Made by a program: the position numbers and the translations under genes
DNA from: Paraclostridium bifermentans
Lineage (GTDB): Bacteria > Bacillota > Clostridia > Peptostreptococcales > Peptostreptococcaceae
Direction of reading: 5' to 3'
Length of the DNA stretch: 64,000 nt
Assembly (NCBI RefSeq): GCF_019916025.1
Contig: NZ_CP079737.1
Span: 1,054,001 to 1,118,000 of the forward strand
Notes under the pieces: generated by a model
What the model saw: only the letters and a program-made list of their open reading frames with translations
Database searches by the model: none
Told to the model about the DNA's origin: nothing
In this document: one piece after another, positions 27,123 to 36,543 of the stretch
Numbering within the stretch: position 1 is the first letter of the stretch
Layout of the letters: each line of letters starts with the position of its first letter

Positions 27123-27548
27123 ATGAAAAATATAATATTTATGGGTAAAACAGGTAGTGGAAAAACAACACTATGCCAAAAGCTTGATGATTTAGAAATA
27201 AAGTATAATAAAACTCAATCAGTTGAATTATACAATCAATCAATAGATACACCTGGAGAATATATTGAAAATAGAAGTTTGTATAGTGCACTTATAACTA
27301 CAGCTGTAGATGCAAAAACTATAGCATTAGTATACGACCCTACACAAGGCGAAGGATATATTGCACCAGGATTTGCTAGTATGTTTGCTAAAAATGTAAT
27401 AGGAATAATTACAAAAATAGATATAGCAAATGAAGATGAAATTGAACTAGCAAAAGAAAAGCTGAAAATGGCAGGTGTTAATGAGATATTTTTAGTAGAT
27501 ACTATCAAAGGCATAGGTATTGAAGAGTTATTTGAATATTTAAGTTAG
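27123..27548 (+). CDS. eutP: EutP, P-loop protein of ethanolamine utilisation
   Basis: 141-aa small GTPase-like protein. Walker A is GKTGSGKTTL; switch-like DTPGEYIENRS and the guanine-recognition-like ITKID are present. EutP has been reported to have acetate kinase activity in enteric bacteria, which would convert acetyl phosphate to ATP; the role here is by homology. It lies between eutS and the eutVW regulators. Confidence 0.88.
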   Translation: MKNIIFMGKTGSGKTTLCQKLDDLEIKYNKTQSVELYNQSIDTPGEYIENRSLYSALITTAVDAKTIALVYDPTQGEGYIAPGFASMFAKNVIGIITKIDIANEDEIELAKEKLKMAGVNEIFLVDTIKGIGIEELFEYLS

Positions 27549-27568
27549 CTAAAGTGAGGTGGCAACAT

Positions 27569-28144
27569 ATGAAAGGAAATATATTGGTAGTCGATGATGA
27601 ACCAATAATCAGAATGGATATAAAAGACATTTTAACTGATAGAGGATATAATGTTGTTGGAGAAGCATGTGATGGATTTGAAGCTGTTGAAGCATGCAAA
27701 AAGTATAATCCCGATTTAGTTATAATGGATATAGATATGCCAATGTTAGATGGACTTAAAGCTGGTAAGATAATAACAAAAGATAACTTAGCAGGAGGAA
27801 TACTTTTATCAACTTCTTTTGAAGGAGATGAGTATTTGAAAAAAGCAAAAGAAATAGGTGCCTTTGGATACCTAGTAAAACCTATTAATGAAAAAATATT
27901 TATACCTACAGTTGAAATGTGTATAGGTAAAGTAAGAGAATTTGAAAAGATGAAAAAAGACCTCGATAAGATAAGCAATAAGTTGACTGAAAGAAAGTTA
28001 GTAGAAAGAGCTAAAGGGATACTTATAAGAGAATTTGAAATTGATGAGGAAGAAGCATATACAAGAATAAGAAAACTTAGTATGGATAAAAGAACTTCTA
28101 TGCTTGAAATTGCAAAAACTATTATTATAGGTTACGAGGAATAA
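27569..28144 (+). CDS. eutV: EutV, response regulator with ANTAR RNA-binding domain
   Basis: 191 aa: a receiver (residues 1-120; VVDDEP, phospho-Asp in LVIMDIDMP, Lys in LVKPIN), a coiled linker, then the ANTAR three-helix domain (LVERAKGILIREFEIDEEEAYTRIR region, about 135-191). When phosphorylated it dimerises and binds paired hexaloop hairpins in eut leaders, preventing termination. The ATG at 27569 was chosen with GTGAGGTGG upstream; the GTG at 27554 is part of that site. The kinase gene follows after 4 nt. Confidence 0.93.
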   Translation: MKGNILVVDDEPIIRMDIKDILTDRGYNVVGEACDGFEAVEACKKYNPDLVIMDIDMPMLDGLKAGKIITKDNLAGGILLSTSFEGDEYLKKAKEIGAFGYLVKPINEKIFIPTVEMCIGKVREFEKMKKDLDKISNKLTERKLVERAKGILIREFEIDEEEAYTRIRKLSMDKRTSMLEIAKTIIIGYEE

Positions 28145-28148
28145 TCAT

Positions 28149-29525
28149 ATGATAAAAGAGTTATGTCAAGAATATTCTAACTTAAATAGTGAAGAAATTG
28201 ACAAAGTAATTGATATTTCAAAATCCTTAGATCTAATGGCTAACTTTTATGAAAGCGATGTCTTTATAGACATATTAACGAAAAACCAAGAAGAGGCTAT
28301 AGTGGTGGCTCATGGAAAAGCTAAAAATAGCTCTATTTACAAAAACACTGTAGTAGGAAAAAAGGCTCTGAGTATAAATGAACCAGGAGTTATAAATACA
28401 CTATTAACAGGATTTGCCTCAAAAGATATAAAAGCTTTAACACAAGAGTATAAACTTGTGAGGCAAAGCATACAACCTATAGAACTAAATGATAAAACAA
28501 TTGCAGTATTGATTGTAGAAAAAGACATAAGTAAAGAGTTAAAAGATGAATTTGATACAAATAAAAAAGAATCAAAAGAATTAATAAATTTAATAAAGCA
28601 AAACAGTTTTATAACTGATAATTTAAATGCTGCTATACTTGTGTTTGATAAATACGGAAATTTAAAATTTAAGAACAAAAATACTGTAAAAATATATGAA
28701 GCTATAGGAATGAAAAAAGATTTAGAAGATGTTAAATATGACGAGATATCATTAGAAAGTGAAAAATTTATTGATATTATAAAAAGTCATAAAATAGAAC
28801 AAGTAAGAGAAGTAAATATAAACTATTGTTTCTTTGAAGTAAAAACAATAGTTAGAAAATCTGAAGAACTTAGAGTAATTCAAATAATACAAGATATAAC
28901 TGAATTGAAAGAAAAAGAAGCTGAACTTGTTTTCAAATCAATAGCAGTTAAAGAAACTCATCATAGAGTAAAAAATAATCTTCAAACTGTAATTTCCTTG
29001 CTTAGAAAACAAAGTAGACTAACAGATAACGAAGAAGTTAAGATGTGTCTAGACAATGTGACTAACAGGGTATTTGCAATACTATCTAATCATCATTTGT
29101 TATCAAAGCAAATGGATAATAGTATAAGTATTTTACAGGCTATAAATTTATTAATCAGCAATATTCAAGGTGGATATTGTGATGATAAAAATATAAACAT
29201 ATACATTACAGGTGAAGATTTTAAAATAAATGGAGAAAAATCCAGTGCATTGCTACTAGCTATAAATGAAGCTATCCAAAATTGTTATGACCATGCTTTT
29301 GAAGGTAAAGAAAGTGGCAATATACAAGTACTAGTAAATGAAGAAGGAAATAAAAATATTATAGCTATCGTTGATGATGGAGTTGGATTTAAAAATGATG
29401 CTAAATTAAAAACTAATTTAGGTACATTTATAATCGATAGTTACATAAAACAGGTTCTAAAAGGTGATGTTGAAAAAATATCCACTGATAAAGGAACAAA
29501 AATAATTTTTAAAATTCCAAAATAA
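28149..29525 (+). CDS. eutW: EutW, ethanolamine-sensing histidine kinase
   Basis: 458-aa soluble kinase with no membrane segment. The N-terminal half (about 1-250) is a GAF/PAS-type sensor; the phospho-His is in ETHHRVKNNLQTVISLLRKQ, the HisKA_2 form used by EutW, followed by an HATPase (LLLAINEAIQNCYDHAFEG, IVDDGVGF). It phosphorylates EutV in response to ethanolamine. Co-transcribed with eutV. Confidence 0.92.
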   Translation: MIKELCQEYSNLNSEEIDKVIDISKSLDLMANFYESDVFIDILTKNQEEAIVVAHGKAKNSSIYKNTVVGKKALSINEPGVINTLLTGFASKDIKALTQEYKLVRQSIQPIELNDKTIAVLIVEKDISKELKDEFDTNKKESKELINLIKQNSFITDNLNAAILVFDKYGNLKFKNKNTVKIYEAIGMKKDLEDVKYDEISLESEKFIDIIKSHKIEQVREVNINYCFFEVKTIVRKSEELRVIQIIQDITELKEKEAELVFKSIAVKETHHRVKNNLQTVISLLRKQSRLTDNEEVKMCLDNVTNRVFAILSNHHLLSKQMDNSISILQAINLLISNIQGGYCDDKNINIYITGEDFKINGEKSSALLLAINEAIQNCYDHAFEGKESGNIQVLVNEEGNKNIIAIVDDGVGFKNDAKLKTNLGTFIIDSYIKQVLKGDVEKISTDKGTKIIFKIPK

Positions 29526-29551
29526 TTTAATATATGTATTAATAACTATAT

Positions 29552-29652
29552 CTACAAGGTGGTAGTATTAATTAAGCAAAGGGGCTTAAGGTTATTGATA
29601 AGTTAGGTAAATATATACCTAAACTTATTATAACTTTAAGCCTCTTTGCTTG
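29552..29652 (+). promoter_or_regulatory. EutV (ANTAR) antitermination target before eutA
   Basis: Hairpins CTAC-AAGGTG-GTAG (29552-29565) and TTAAGC-AAAGGG-GCTTAA (29572-29589), both with A1 and G4 loops, precede a long competing stem in which GCAAAGGGGCTTAA pairs with TTAAGCCTCTTTGC (29576-29650), with moderate T content after it. I see no consensus promoter here, so it probably governs read-through from the eutS promoter. Confidence 0.8.
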
Positions 29653-29685
29653 TTTAAAACACACTTTGTGTATGGAGGTGAATAA

Positions 29686-31119
29686 ATGAAAGAAGAGTTA
29701 TTAAGTGTTGGAATTGATATAGGAACAAGTACTACACAACTTATATTTTCAAAGTTAATAGTAGAGAATATGGCTTCAAGCTTTTCAGTTCCAAGAATTA
29801 GTATTGTAGATAAAGAAATTATTTACAAGAGTGAAGTTTATTTTACTCCACTTATTTCTAACACTGAAATTGATAGAGATAAAATTAAAGAACTAGTAGA
29901 ACTAGAGTACAAAAAAGCTAATATTTGTAAATCAGATATACAAACTGGAGCAGTTATTATAACAGGTGAAACTGCTAGAAAAGAAAATGCAAATGATGTA
30001 CTTCATTCATTAAGTGGTTTTGCAGGAGACTTTGTAGTTGCAACAGCTGGACCTGACTTAGAAAGTATTATTTCTGGAAAAGGAGCAGGAGCACATATAT
30101 ATTCAAAAGAACACTCAACGAGTGTTGTGAATCTAGACATAGGAGGAGGAACAACAAACTTAGCGCTTTTTAAAAGAGGTGAAGTTTGTGACACTGGATG
30201 TTTAGACATAGGTGGAAGGCTTATAAAAATTGATAAGTCAACAAAAGAAATTATATATATATCACCTAAAATCAAAGAGATTATAAAAAATAACAATTTA
30301 AATTTAGATTTAGGAACTATTGCTACAGTTGAAAATTTAAAGCCTGTTATAGATATAATGGTTAAACTGTTGCTTGAAAGTGTAGGCATAAGACCTAAAA
30401 GTGAACTATTTGATTATATAGTTACCAACAAAAATATTAAATTAGATGAAGATATAAAATGTATATCTTTCTCTGGTGGAGTTGCAGATTACGTTTACTA
30501 TGATGGCGAAATTGATGACTACTTCAAATATGGAGACATAGGTATTTTACTTGGTCAAGCTATTAAAAACTGTGAAGAATTCAAAAATCTTAAAATTATA
30601 AGATCTATGGAAACTATAAGAGCAACTGTTGTAGGAGCAGGGTCTCACACAACTGAGGTTAGTGGAAGTACTATAACATATACTAGCGAAAGTTTTCCTC
30701 TTAAAAATTTACCAGTTTTAAAATTATCAAAGGAAGATGAAATAGGAGATAGTCAGCACATAAGTAAAGCAATAAAAAATAAATTAAATTGGTTTAAATT
30801 AGAAAATGATCTTCAAAATATTGTAATTGCTATTGAAGGTAAATCAAATCCTAGTTTCTCAGACATACAAACATATGCAGATGGACTAGTAGATGGAATG
30901 CAAGAAATAATCGATAGAGATTTAGAATTTATAGTTATTGTTGAATGTGATATGGCTAAAGTTTTAGGTCAAAGTATGTATTCTAAATTGAATTTTAAAA
31001 AGAACTTAATATGCCTAGATAGCGTTAAAGTTGAAAATGGAGATTATATAGATATTGGAAAGCCAATAGCACAAGGTCAAGTATTACCAGTAGTAATAAA
31101 GACACTGGTTTTTAACTAA
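29686..31119 (+). CDS. eutA: Ethanolamine ammonia-lyase reactivating factor EutA
   Basis: 477-aa Hsp70/actin-fold ATPase that exchanges damaged cobalamin from the lyase. Phosphate-binding VGIDIGTSTTQLIFSKL near the N-terminus and NLDIGGGTTNLALFKRG are the two ATPase loops. GGAGGTG lies 5 nt before the ATG. First gene after the third antitermination site; eutB begins 17 nt later. Confidence 0.93.
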   Translation: MKEELLSVGIDIGTSTTQLIFSKLIVENMASSFSVPRISIVDKEIIYKSEVYFTPLISNTEIDRDKIKELVELEYKKANICKSDIQTGAVIITGETARKENANDVLHSLSGFAGDFVVATAGPDLESIISGKGAGAHIYSKEHSTSVVNLDIGGGTTNLALFKRGEVCDTGCLDIGGRLIKIDKSTKEIIYISPKIKEIIKNNNLNLDLGTIATVENLKPVIDIMVKLLLESVGIRPKSELFDYIVTNKNIKLDEDIKCISFSGGVADYVYYDGEIDDYFKYGDIGILLGQAIKNCEEFKNLKIIRSMETIRATVVGAGSHTTEVSGSTITYTSESFPLKNLPVLKLSKEDEIGDSQHISKAIKNKLNWFKLENDLQNIVIAIEGKSNPSFSDIQTYADGLVDGMQEIIDRDLEFIVIVECDMAKVLGQSMYSKLNFKKNLICLDSVKVENGDYIDIGKPIAQGQVLPVVIKTLVFN

Positions 31120-31136
31120 TAAAAGGAGGTAAGTCA

Positions 31137-32501
31137 ATGATTTTACAAACGAAACTATTTGGACATACGTATAAGTTTAATGGGTTATACGATGTAATGG
31201 CTAAGGCTAATGAAGAAAAATCAGGAGATAAGTTAGCAGGCGTTGCGGCTACTTCTTCAGAAGAAAGAGTTGCAGCTAAGGTTGTTTTATCTAATATAAA
31301 GTTAGAAGATATAAAAAATAACCCAGCGGTACCTTATGAAATAGATGAAGTTACAAGAATAATAATGGATGACTTGAATGAAAAAATATATGAGGAAATA
31401 AAAGATTGGACAGTATCAGACTTAAGAGAATGGTTACTAGACTCAAACACTACAGGTGATGATATAAGCAGAATTTCAAGAGGATTAACTTCTGAAATGA
31501 TAGCTGCAGTTGCAAAATTAATGTCTAATATGGATTTAGTTTACGCAGCTAAAAAAATAATAGTAAAAGCACATTGTAACACAACAATAGGAGAACCAGG
31601 AACTTTATCAGCAAGACTTCAACCAAACCATCCAACAGACGATCCAGATGGAATTTTAGCATCACTTTTAGAAGGATTAACTTATGGAATAGGAGATGCA
31701 GTACTTGGATTAAACCCTGTTGATGACTCAGTTGAGAGTGTAACTAAAGTTTTAAAAAGGTTTGAAGAAGTAAAACAAAAATTTGATATACCTACTCAAA
31801 TTTGTGTACTTGCACATGTTACTACTCAAATGGAAGCTGTTAGAAAAGGTGCTCCAACAGACCTTATATTCCAATCAATTGCAGGTTCTCAAAAGGGAAA
31901 TGAAGCATTCGGATTTGATGCTGCAACAATTGAAGAAGCAAGACAATTAGTTTTAAAGCAAGGAACTTGCACAGGACCGAATGTAATGTACTTTGAAACA
32001 GGACAAGGTTCAGAACTTTCATCAGAAGCTCACCATGGAATAGATCAGGTTACTATGGAAGCTAGATGTTATGGATTTGCAAAGAAATTTAATCCTTTCT
32101 TAGTAAATACAGTTGTTGGTTTTATAGGGCCTGAATACTTATACGATGCAAAAGAAGTTATAAGAGCGGGACTTGAAGATCACTTTATGGGTAAATTAAG
32201 CGGATTACCAATGGGTGTTGATGCTTGTTACACAAACCATATGAAAGCAGATCAAAATGATATAGAAAATTTAGCTATTTTATTAACAGCAGCAGGATGT
32301 ACATACTTTATGGGAATACCTCATGGAGATGATGTAATGCTTAACTATCAAACAACAGGATACCATGAAACAGCTGCTCTTAGAGAAATGTTTGGATTAA
32401 CAGCAATTAAGAAGTTTGACAGCTGGTTAGAAAATATGGAATTTAGTAAAGATGGTAAGTTATTAGAAAAAGCAGGAGATGGATCTATATTATTAGGATA
32501 G
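31137..32501 (+). CDS. eutB: Ethanolamine ammonia-lyase large subunit
   Basis: 454-aa catalytic alpha subunit; with EutC and adenosylcobalamin it converts ethanolamine to acetaldehyde and ammonia. TIM-barrel with recognisable family blocks CNTTIGEPGTLSARLQPNHP, IGDAVLGLNPVDDS, FETGQGSELSSEAHHG and YTNHMKADQND. Full-length. AAAGGAGG precedes the ATG. eutC follows by 11 nt. Confidence 0.97.
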   Translation: MILQTKLFGHTYKFNGLYDVMAKANEEKSGDKLAGVAATSSEERVAAKVVLSNIKLEDIKNNPAVPYEIDEVTRIIMDDLNEKIYEEIKDWTVSDLREWLLDSNTTGDDISRISRGLTSEMIAAVAKLMSNMDLVYAAKKIIVKAHCNTTIGEPGTLSARLQPNHPTDDPDGILASLLEGLTYGIGDAVLGLNPVDDSVESVTKVLKRFEEVKQKFDIPTQICVLAHVTTQMEAVRKGAPTDLIFQSIAGSQKGNEAFGFDAATIEEARQLVLKQGTCTGPNVMYFETGQGSELSSEAHHGIDQVTMEARCYGFAKKFNPFLVNTVVGFIGPEYLYDAKEVIRAGLEDHFMGKLSGLPMGVDACYTNHMKADQNDIENLAILLTAAGCTYFMGIPHGDDVMLNYQTTGYHETAALREMFGLTAIKKFDSWLENMEFSKDGKLLEKAGDGSILLG

Positions 32502-32512
32502 GGGGCTAAGTT

Positions 32513-33394
32513 ATGAACGAAAAAGATTTAAAAACATTAGTAGAGCAACTAGTTGGCCAAATGGTTGGACAAATTGATACAAATTCAATAAACGAGGTAA
32601 CAAAGCAGGTTGCTACACAAATAGATGGAAATGATGAATTTATAGAAGATATAACAACAGTAGATATAAAGAAACAATTATTAGTTGAAAACCCAAAGGA
32701 TAAAGATGCTTACTTAGATATGAAAGCAAAAACTCCTGCAAGATTAGGAACTGGAAGATGTGGAGCAAGATATAAAACAGCTACTGCACTAAGATTTAGA
32801 GCAGACCATGCTGCAGCACAAGATTCTGTTTTCTCATATGTTTCTGATGAATTTATAAAAGAAAATAACTTATTCGAAGTTGAAACACTTTGTGAAAGTA
32901 AAGATGAATATATAACAAGACCAGATCTTGGAAGAAGATTTTCAAAAGAAACTATAGATAAGGTAAAGTCTAAGTTTGGAACTAATCAAAAAGTATTATT
33001 AATGGCAGGAGATGGGTTAAGTTCAGCAGCAATAGAAGCTAACTTAAAAGATATAGTGCCAGCTATAAAGCAAGGTTTAAAAATGTATGGAATAGATTCT
33101 AGTGAAATATTATTTGTTAAACATTGTAGAGTTGGAGCTATGGATCACCTAGGAGAAGAATTAGGAAGCGAAGTTATATGTATGTTAGTAGGAGAAAGAC
33201 CAGGTCTTGTAACTGCAGAATCTATGTCAGCATACATTGCATACAAACCATATATAGGAATGGCAGAAGCTAAGAGAACTGTTATATCAAATATCCACAA
33301 AGGTGGAACTACAGCAGTTGAGGCTGGTGCACACATAGCAGAATTAATAAAAACTATGTTAGAGAAAAAAGTTTCAGGAATAGATCTTAAGTAA
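32513..33394 (+). CDS. eutC: Ethanolamine ammonia-lyase small subunit
   Basis: 293 aa; forms the cobalamin-binding interface with EutB. Blocks: [65 protein letters not shown]. The first about 30 residues form an amphipathic helix ([17 protein letters not shown]) separated by a polar linker, the layout of an encapsulation peptide that docks cargo to the shell. Confidence 0.97.
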   Translation: MNEKDLKTLVEQLVGQMVGQIDTNSINEVTKQVATQIDGNDEFIEDITTVDIKKQLLVENPKDKDAYLDMKAKTPARLGTGRCGARYKTATALRFRADHAAAQDSVFSYVSDEFIKENNLFEVETLCESKDEYITRPDLGRRFSKETIDKVKSKFGTNQKVLLMAGDGLSSAAIEANLKDIVPAIKQGLKMYGIDSSEILFVKHCRVGAMDHLGEELGSEVICMLVGERPGLVTAESMSAYIAYKPYIGMAEAKRTVISNIHKGGTTAVEAGAHIAELIKTMLEKKVSGIDLK

Positions 33395-33416
33395 TCTATA
33401 TAGGAGGAGTTAAACT

Positions 33417-34070
33417 ATGAAAAATGATGCAATACGCCCTAATGTCCTAGGAGTAAAGATAATTTCAAATGTAAGTCCGGAAATGGCTAAAAAATTAAAT
33501 TTAGAACAACATCATAAAAGTTTAGGATTAATAACAGCTGATTGTGATGATGTAACATATACTGCTCTTGATGAAGCAACAAAAGCCGCTGAAGTAGACG
33601 TGGTTTATGCAAAATCAATGTATGCAGGAGCGGCAAACGCTTCAACAAAATTAGCTGGAGAAGTAATCGGGATTATAGCAGGACCAAGCCCAGCAGAAGT
33701 AAGAAGTGGATTAAATGCAGTTTTAGATTTTATGGAATATGGAGCAACTTTTATAAGTGCTAATGATGATGATTCAATAGCATATTATGCTCACTGTGTT
33801 TCAAGAACAGGAACTTACCTTTCAAAGGTAGCAAACATAAGAGAAGGAGAAGCATTAGCTTACCTAGTAGCACCTCCTCTTGAAGCAATGTATGCTTTAG
33901 ATGCAGCACTTAAAGCAGCAGACGTTTCTTTATGTGAGTTATTTGAACCACCTACAGAAACAAACTTTGCAGGAGCACTTCTTACAGGTTCGCAGTCAGC
34001 TTGTAAGGCAGCATGTGATGCTTTTGCACAAGCTGTTATAGCTGTAGCAGATAACCCAACAGGATTTTAA
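33417..34070 (+). CDS. eutL: Microcompartment shell protein EutL
   Basis: 217-aa tandem-BMC trimeric shell protein with a gated pore. Begins RPNVLGVKIISNVSPEMAKKL; the second half carries CVSRTGTYLSKVANIREGEAL and ends FAQAVIAVADNPTGF. Full-length relative to enteric EutL. AGGAGG precedes the ATG. Confidence 0.95.
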   Translation: MKNDAIRPNVLGVKIISNVSPEMAKKLNLEQHHKSLGLITADCDDVTYTALDEATKAAEVDVVYAKSMYAGAANASTKLAGEVIGIIAGPSPAEVRSGLNAVLDFMEYGATFISANDDDSIAYYAHCVSRTGTYLSKVANIREGEALAYLVAPPLEAMYALDAALKAADVSLCELFEPPTETNFAGALLTGSQSACKAACDAFAQAVIAVADNPTGF

Positions 34071-34079
34071 GGTTAGATA

Positions 34080-34649
34080 ATGAATGCTTTAGGATTAGTT
34101 GAAACAATTGGTTATGTTGCTGCGATAGAAGCTCTAGATGTTTGTTTAAAATCTGCAAGCGTAGAAGTTGTTGGAATACAAAAGGTAGGACAAGGTATAG
34201 TTACAATTGAAGTAAGTGGAGATGTTGGAGCTGTAAAGTCGGCAGTAGAAGCTGCTAAGTATGCTGCTGAGAAAGTAGGAGTACTAAGAGCTACACATGT
34301 GATACCAAGATTACATGCAGATGTACATGATGCTTTATTTAAAAAAGAAGATATTAAAAGTGTAGAAGAAATTGTACATGAAATAGAAGAAAAAGAAATA
34401 GAAACAGAAGTTGAAATAAAAGAAGTAGAAGATATTCAAGAAGAGATAGAAATAGATAGTGTAGACGTAGAAAAACACAATGATAAGAAAGATGAGTTAG
34501 AAAAACCTAATTTATCAAATCTTAGTGTAAAAGAACTTAAAAACTTAGCTAAGTCATTGGGATCAAAGAAGACATATAAAGAATTAAATGCTTTAAAGAA
34601 AGAAGAATTAATTTCTTTAGTAGATAAGTTTTATAGAGAGGATGAGTAA
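34080..34649 (+). CDS. BMC shell protein with acidic linker and C-terminal Rho_N/SAP-like domain (EutK-like)
   Basis: 189 aa. Residues 1-92 are a standard BMC domain (ALGLVETIGYVAAIEALDVC, GDVGAVKSAVEAAKYAAEKVG, THVIPRLHADV). A Glu-rich linker of about 50 residues follows, then about 40 residues (LSVKELKNLAKSLGSKKTYK ... ELISLVDKFYRE) resembling the Rho N-terminal/SAP helix-extended-loop-helix fold. Enteric EutK likewise joins a BMC domain to a C-terminal nucleic-acid-binding-like domain, so this is a functional analogue or distant relative. The purpose of such a tail inside a microcompartment is unknown. Confidence 0.82.
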   Translation: MNALGLVETIGYVAAIEALDVCLKSASVEVVGIQKVGQGIVTIEVSGDVGAVKSAVEAAKYAAEKVGVLRATHVIPRLHADVHDALFKKEDIKSVEEIVHEIEEKEIETEVEIKEVEDIQEEIEIDSVDVEKHNDKKDELEKPNLSNLSVKELKNLAKSLGSKKTYKELNALKKEELISLVDKFYREDE

Positions 34650-34651
34650 AA

Positions 34652-36121
34652 ATGACACTTTTAGATAAAGATTTAGTATCAATACAAGAAGTTAGAACTC
34701 TTGTGAAAAATGCTAAAGCTGCACAGCAAAAACTAGAATCTATGAACCAAGAACAAATAGACAAAATAGTAAAAGCTATTGCAGATGCAGGATTTGAAAA
34801 TGCTGAAAAGCTAGCTAAAATGGCTAATGAAGAAACTGGATTTGGAAAATATGAAGACAAAATAATTAAAAATGTATTTGCATCTAAGATGGTTTATGAA
34901 ACTTTAAAAGATACAAAAACAGTTGGGATAATAGGTGAAGATAGAGAAAACAAAATTATAGACATAGCAACTCCAGTTGGAGTAGTAGCTGGGCTTATAC
35001 CATCAACGAATCCAACATCTACTGTAATATACAAAGCTATGATAGCTTTAAAAGGTGGAAATGCTATAGTATTTTCTCCACATCCAAATGCTAAAAAATG
35101 TATTCTTGAAACTGTAGAAATAATAAGAAATGCAGCAGTTAATGCAGGATGCCCAAAAGATGCAATAGGATGTATAACAACACCTAGCTTACAAGGTACA
35201 AGTGAATTAATGAAGCATAAATTAACTTCATTAATACTTGCAACAGGTGGAGAAGCAATGGTTAAAGCTGCATATTCATCAGGAACACCAGCTATAGGGG
35301 TTGGACCTGGAAATGGACCAGCTTTTATAGATAAAAGCGCAGATATCAAACTAGCTGTTAAGAGAATAATAGATTCTAAAACATTTGACAATGGAACTAT
35401 ATGTGCATCAGAACAATCTATAGTAATAGAAGAATCTATTGAAAATGAAGTTGTAAGTGAACTTAAAAATCAAGGAGCTTATTTATTAAATGAAGAGGAA
35501 AGTCAAAAACTTTCAAAATTCATAATGAGAGCTAATGGAACTATGAATCCTCAAATAGTTGGTAAAAGTGTTGAAACTATTTGCAAGTTAGCAAATTTAA
35601 ACAACGTACCAAGTACAGCTAAAGTATTAGTAGCAAGAGAAACAAAAGTAGGACCAGATGTAGCTTACTCTAGAGAAAAGCTTACACCGATACTTGCATT
35701 CTATGTAGAAAAAAATATAGATGCTGTAATAACTAGATGTAGAGAAATACTATTAAATGAAGGGGCTGGGCATACATTCTCAATGCATGCTAACAATGAA
35801 GAACTAGTAAAAATATTTGCTCTTCATATGCCAGTATCTAGAGTTTTAGTAAATACTCCATCTACGCTTGGAGGAATAGGAGCTTCAACAAACTTAACTC
35901 CAGCTCTAACATTAGGATGTGGAGCTATAGGTGGAAGTTCAACATCAAACAACATAGGACCACTTGATTTAATAAATATTAAGAAAGTAGCTTATGGAGT
36001 TAAAGAAATGGAAGAACTAAGAGGAAATAGACCTCAAAGTACAAATGCAAACATATCTTTAGGTGATAATGAAGATTTAATAAATATTTTAGTAAAAAGA
36101 ATAATAGAAGAATTAAGATAA
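34652..36121 (+). CDS. eutE: CoA-acylating acetaldehyde dehydrogenase
   Basis: 489 aa. Oxidises acetaldehyde to acetyl-CoA with NAD+ within the microcompartment. Aldehyde-dehydrogenase family blocks: TPVGVVAGLIPSTNPTSTV, GPGNGPAFIDKSADI and the catalytic Cys in FDNGTICASEQSIV. An N-terminal extension of about 20 residues may target it to the shell. It starts 2 nt after the EutK-like gene. Confidence 0.95.
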   Translation: MTLLDKDLVSIQEVRTLVKNAKAAQQKLESMNQEQIDKIVKAIADAGFENAEKLAKMANEETGFGKYEDKIIKNVFASKMVYETLKDTKTVGIIGEDRENKIIDIATPVGVVAGLIPSTNPTSTVIYKAMIALKGGNAIVFSPHPNAKKCILETVEIIRNAAVNAGCPKDAIGCITTPSLQGTSELMKHKLTSLILATGGEAMVKAAYSSGTPAIGVGPGNGPAFIDKSADIKLAVKRIIDSKTFDNGTICASEQSIVIEESIENEVVSELKNQGAYLLNEEESQKLSKFIMRANGTMNPQIVGKSVETICKLANLNNVPSTAKVLVARETKVGPDVAYSREKLTPILAFYVEKNIDAVITRCREILLNEGAGHTFSMHANNEELVKIFALHMPVSRVLVNTPSTLGGIGASTNLTPALTLGCGAIGGSSTSNNIGPLDLINIKKVAYGVKEMEELRGNRPQSTNANISLGDNEDLINILVKRIIEELR

Positions 36122-36181
36122 TTAAAAAAGTATATTAAATAAAAATTAAAATAAACTATAAAAATTTTGGAGGATAAGATT

Positions 36182-36469
36182 ATGGCAAACGCAAACGCAT
36201 TAGGAATGATAGAAACTAAAGGATTAGTAGGAGCAATAGAAGCAGCAGATGCAATGGTTAAAGCAGCAAACGTTCAATTAGTTGGAAAAGAGCAAGTTGG
36301 TGGAGGATTAGTTACAGTAATGGTAAGAGGAGATGTTGGAGCTGTTAAAGCTGCAACAGATGCAGGAGCAGCTGCAGCTGAGAGAGTAGGAGAATTAGTA
36401 TCAGTACACGTTATACCAAGACCACACTTTGAAGTAGACGCTATATTACCAAAAGTTAGCGAAAAGTAA
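36182..36469 (+). CDS. eutM: Major hexameric shell protein EutM
   Basis: 95-aa single BMC domain ([50 protein letters not shown]), the most abundant shell hexamer. GGAGG lies 8 nt before the ATG at 36182; an upstream in-frame TTG merges with that site. A terminator follows directly, which would make this the most strongly expressed end of the upstream segment. Confidence 0.97.
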   Translation: MANANALGMIETKGLVGAIEAADAMVKAANVQLVGKEQVGGGLVTVMVRGDVGAVKAATDAGAAAAERVGELVSVHVIPRPHFEVDAILPKVSEK

Positions 36470-36486
36470 TAAAAATTTAAGTAAAT

Positions 36487-36517
36487 AGGGGTTGTTTCAG
36501 TTGAGACACCCCTTTTT
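36487..36517 (+). terminator. Internal terminator between eutM and eutT
   Basis: AGGGG-TT-GTTTC / GAGAC-A-CCCCT stem followed by five T. No ANTAR hairpin pair accompanies it, so it probably lowers transcription of the downstream genes. Confidence 0.7.
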
Positions 36518-36543
36518 ACACATCCGATAGGAGTTGTGAGGAT

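Noticed and set aside
34894-35391. Minus-strand 165-aa frame within eutE
   Set aside because: Antisense to conserved aldehyde dehydrogenase motifs; no initiation signal.
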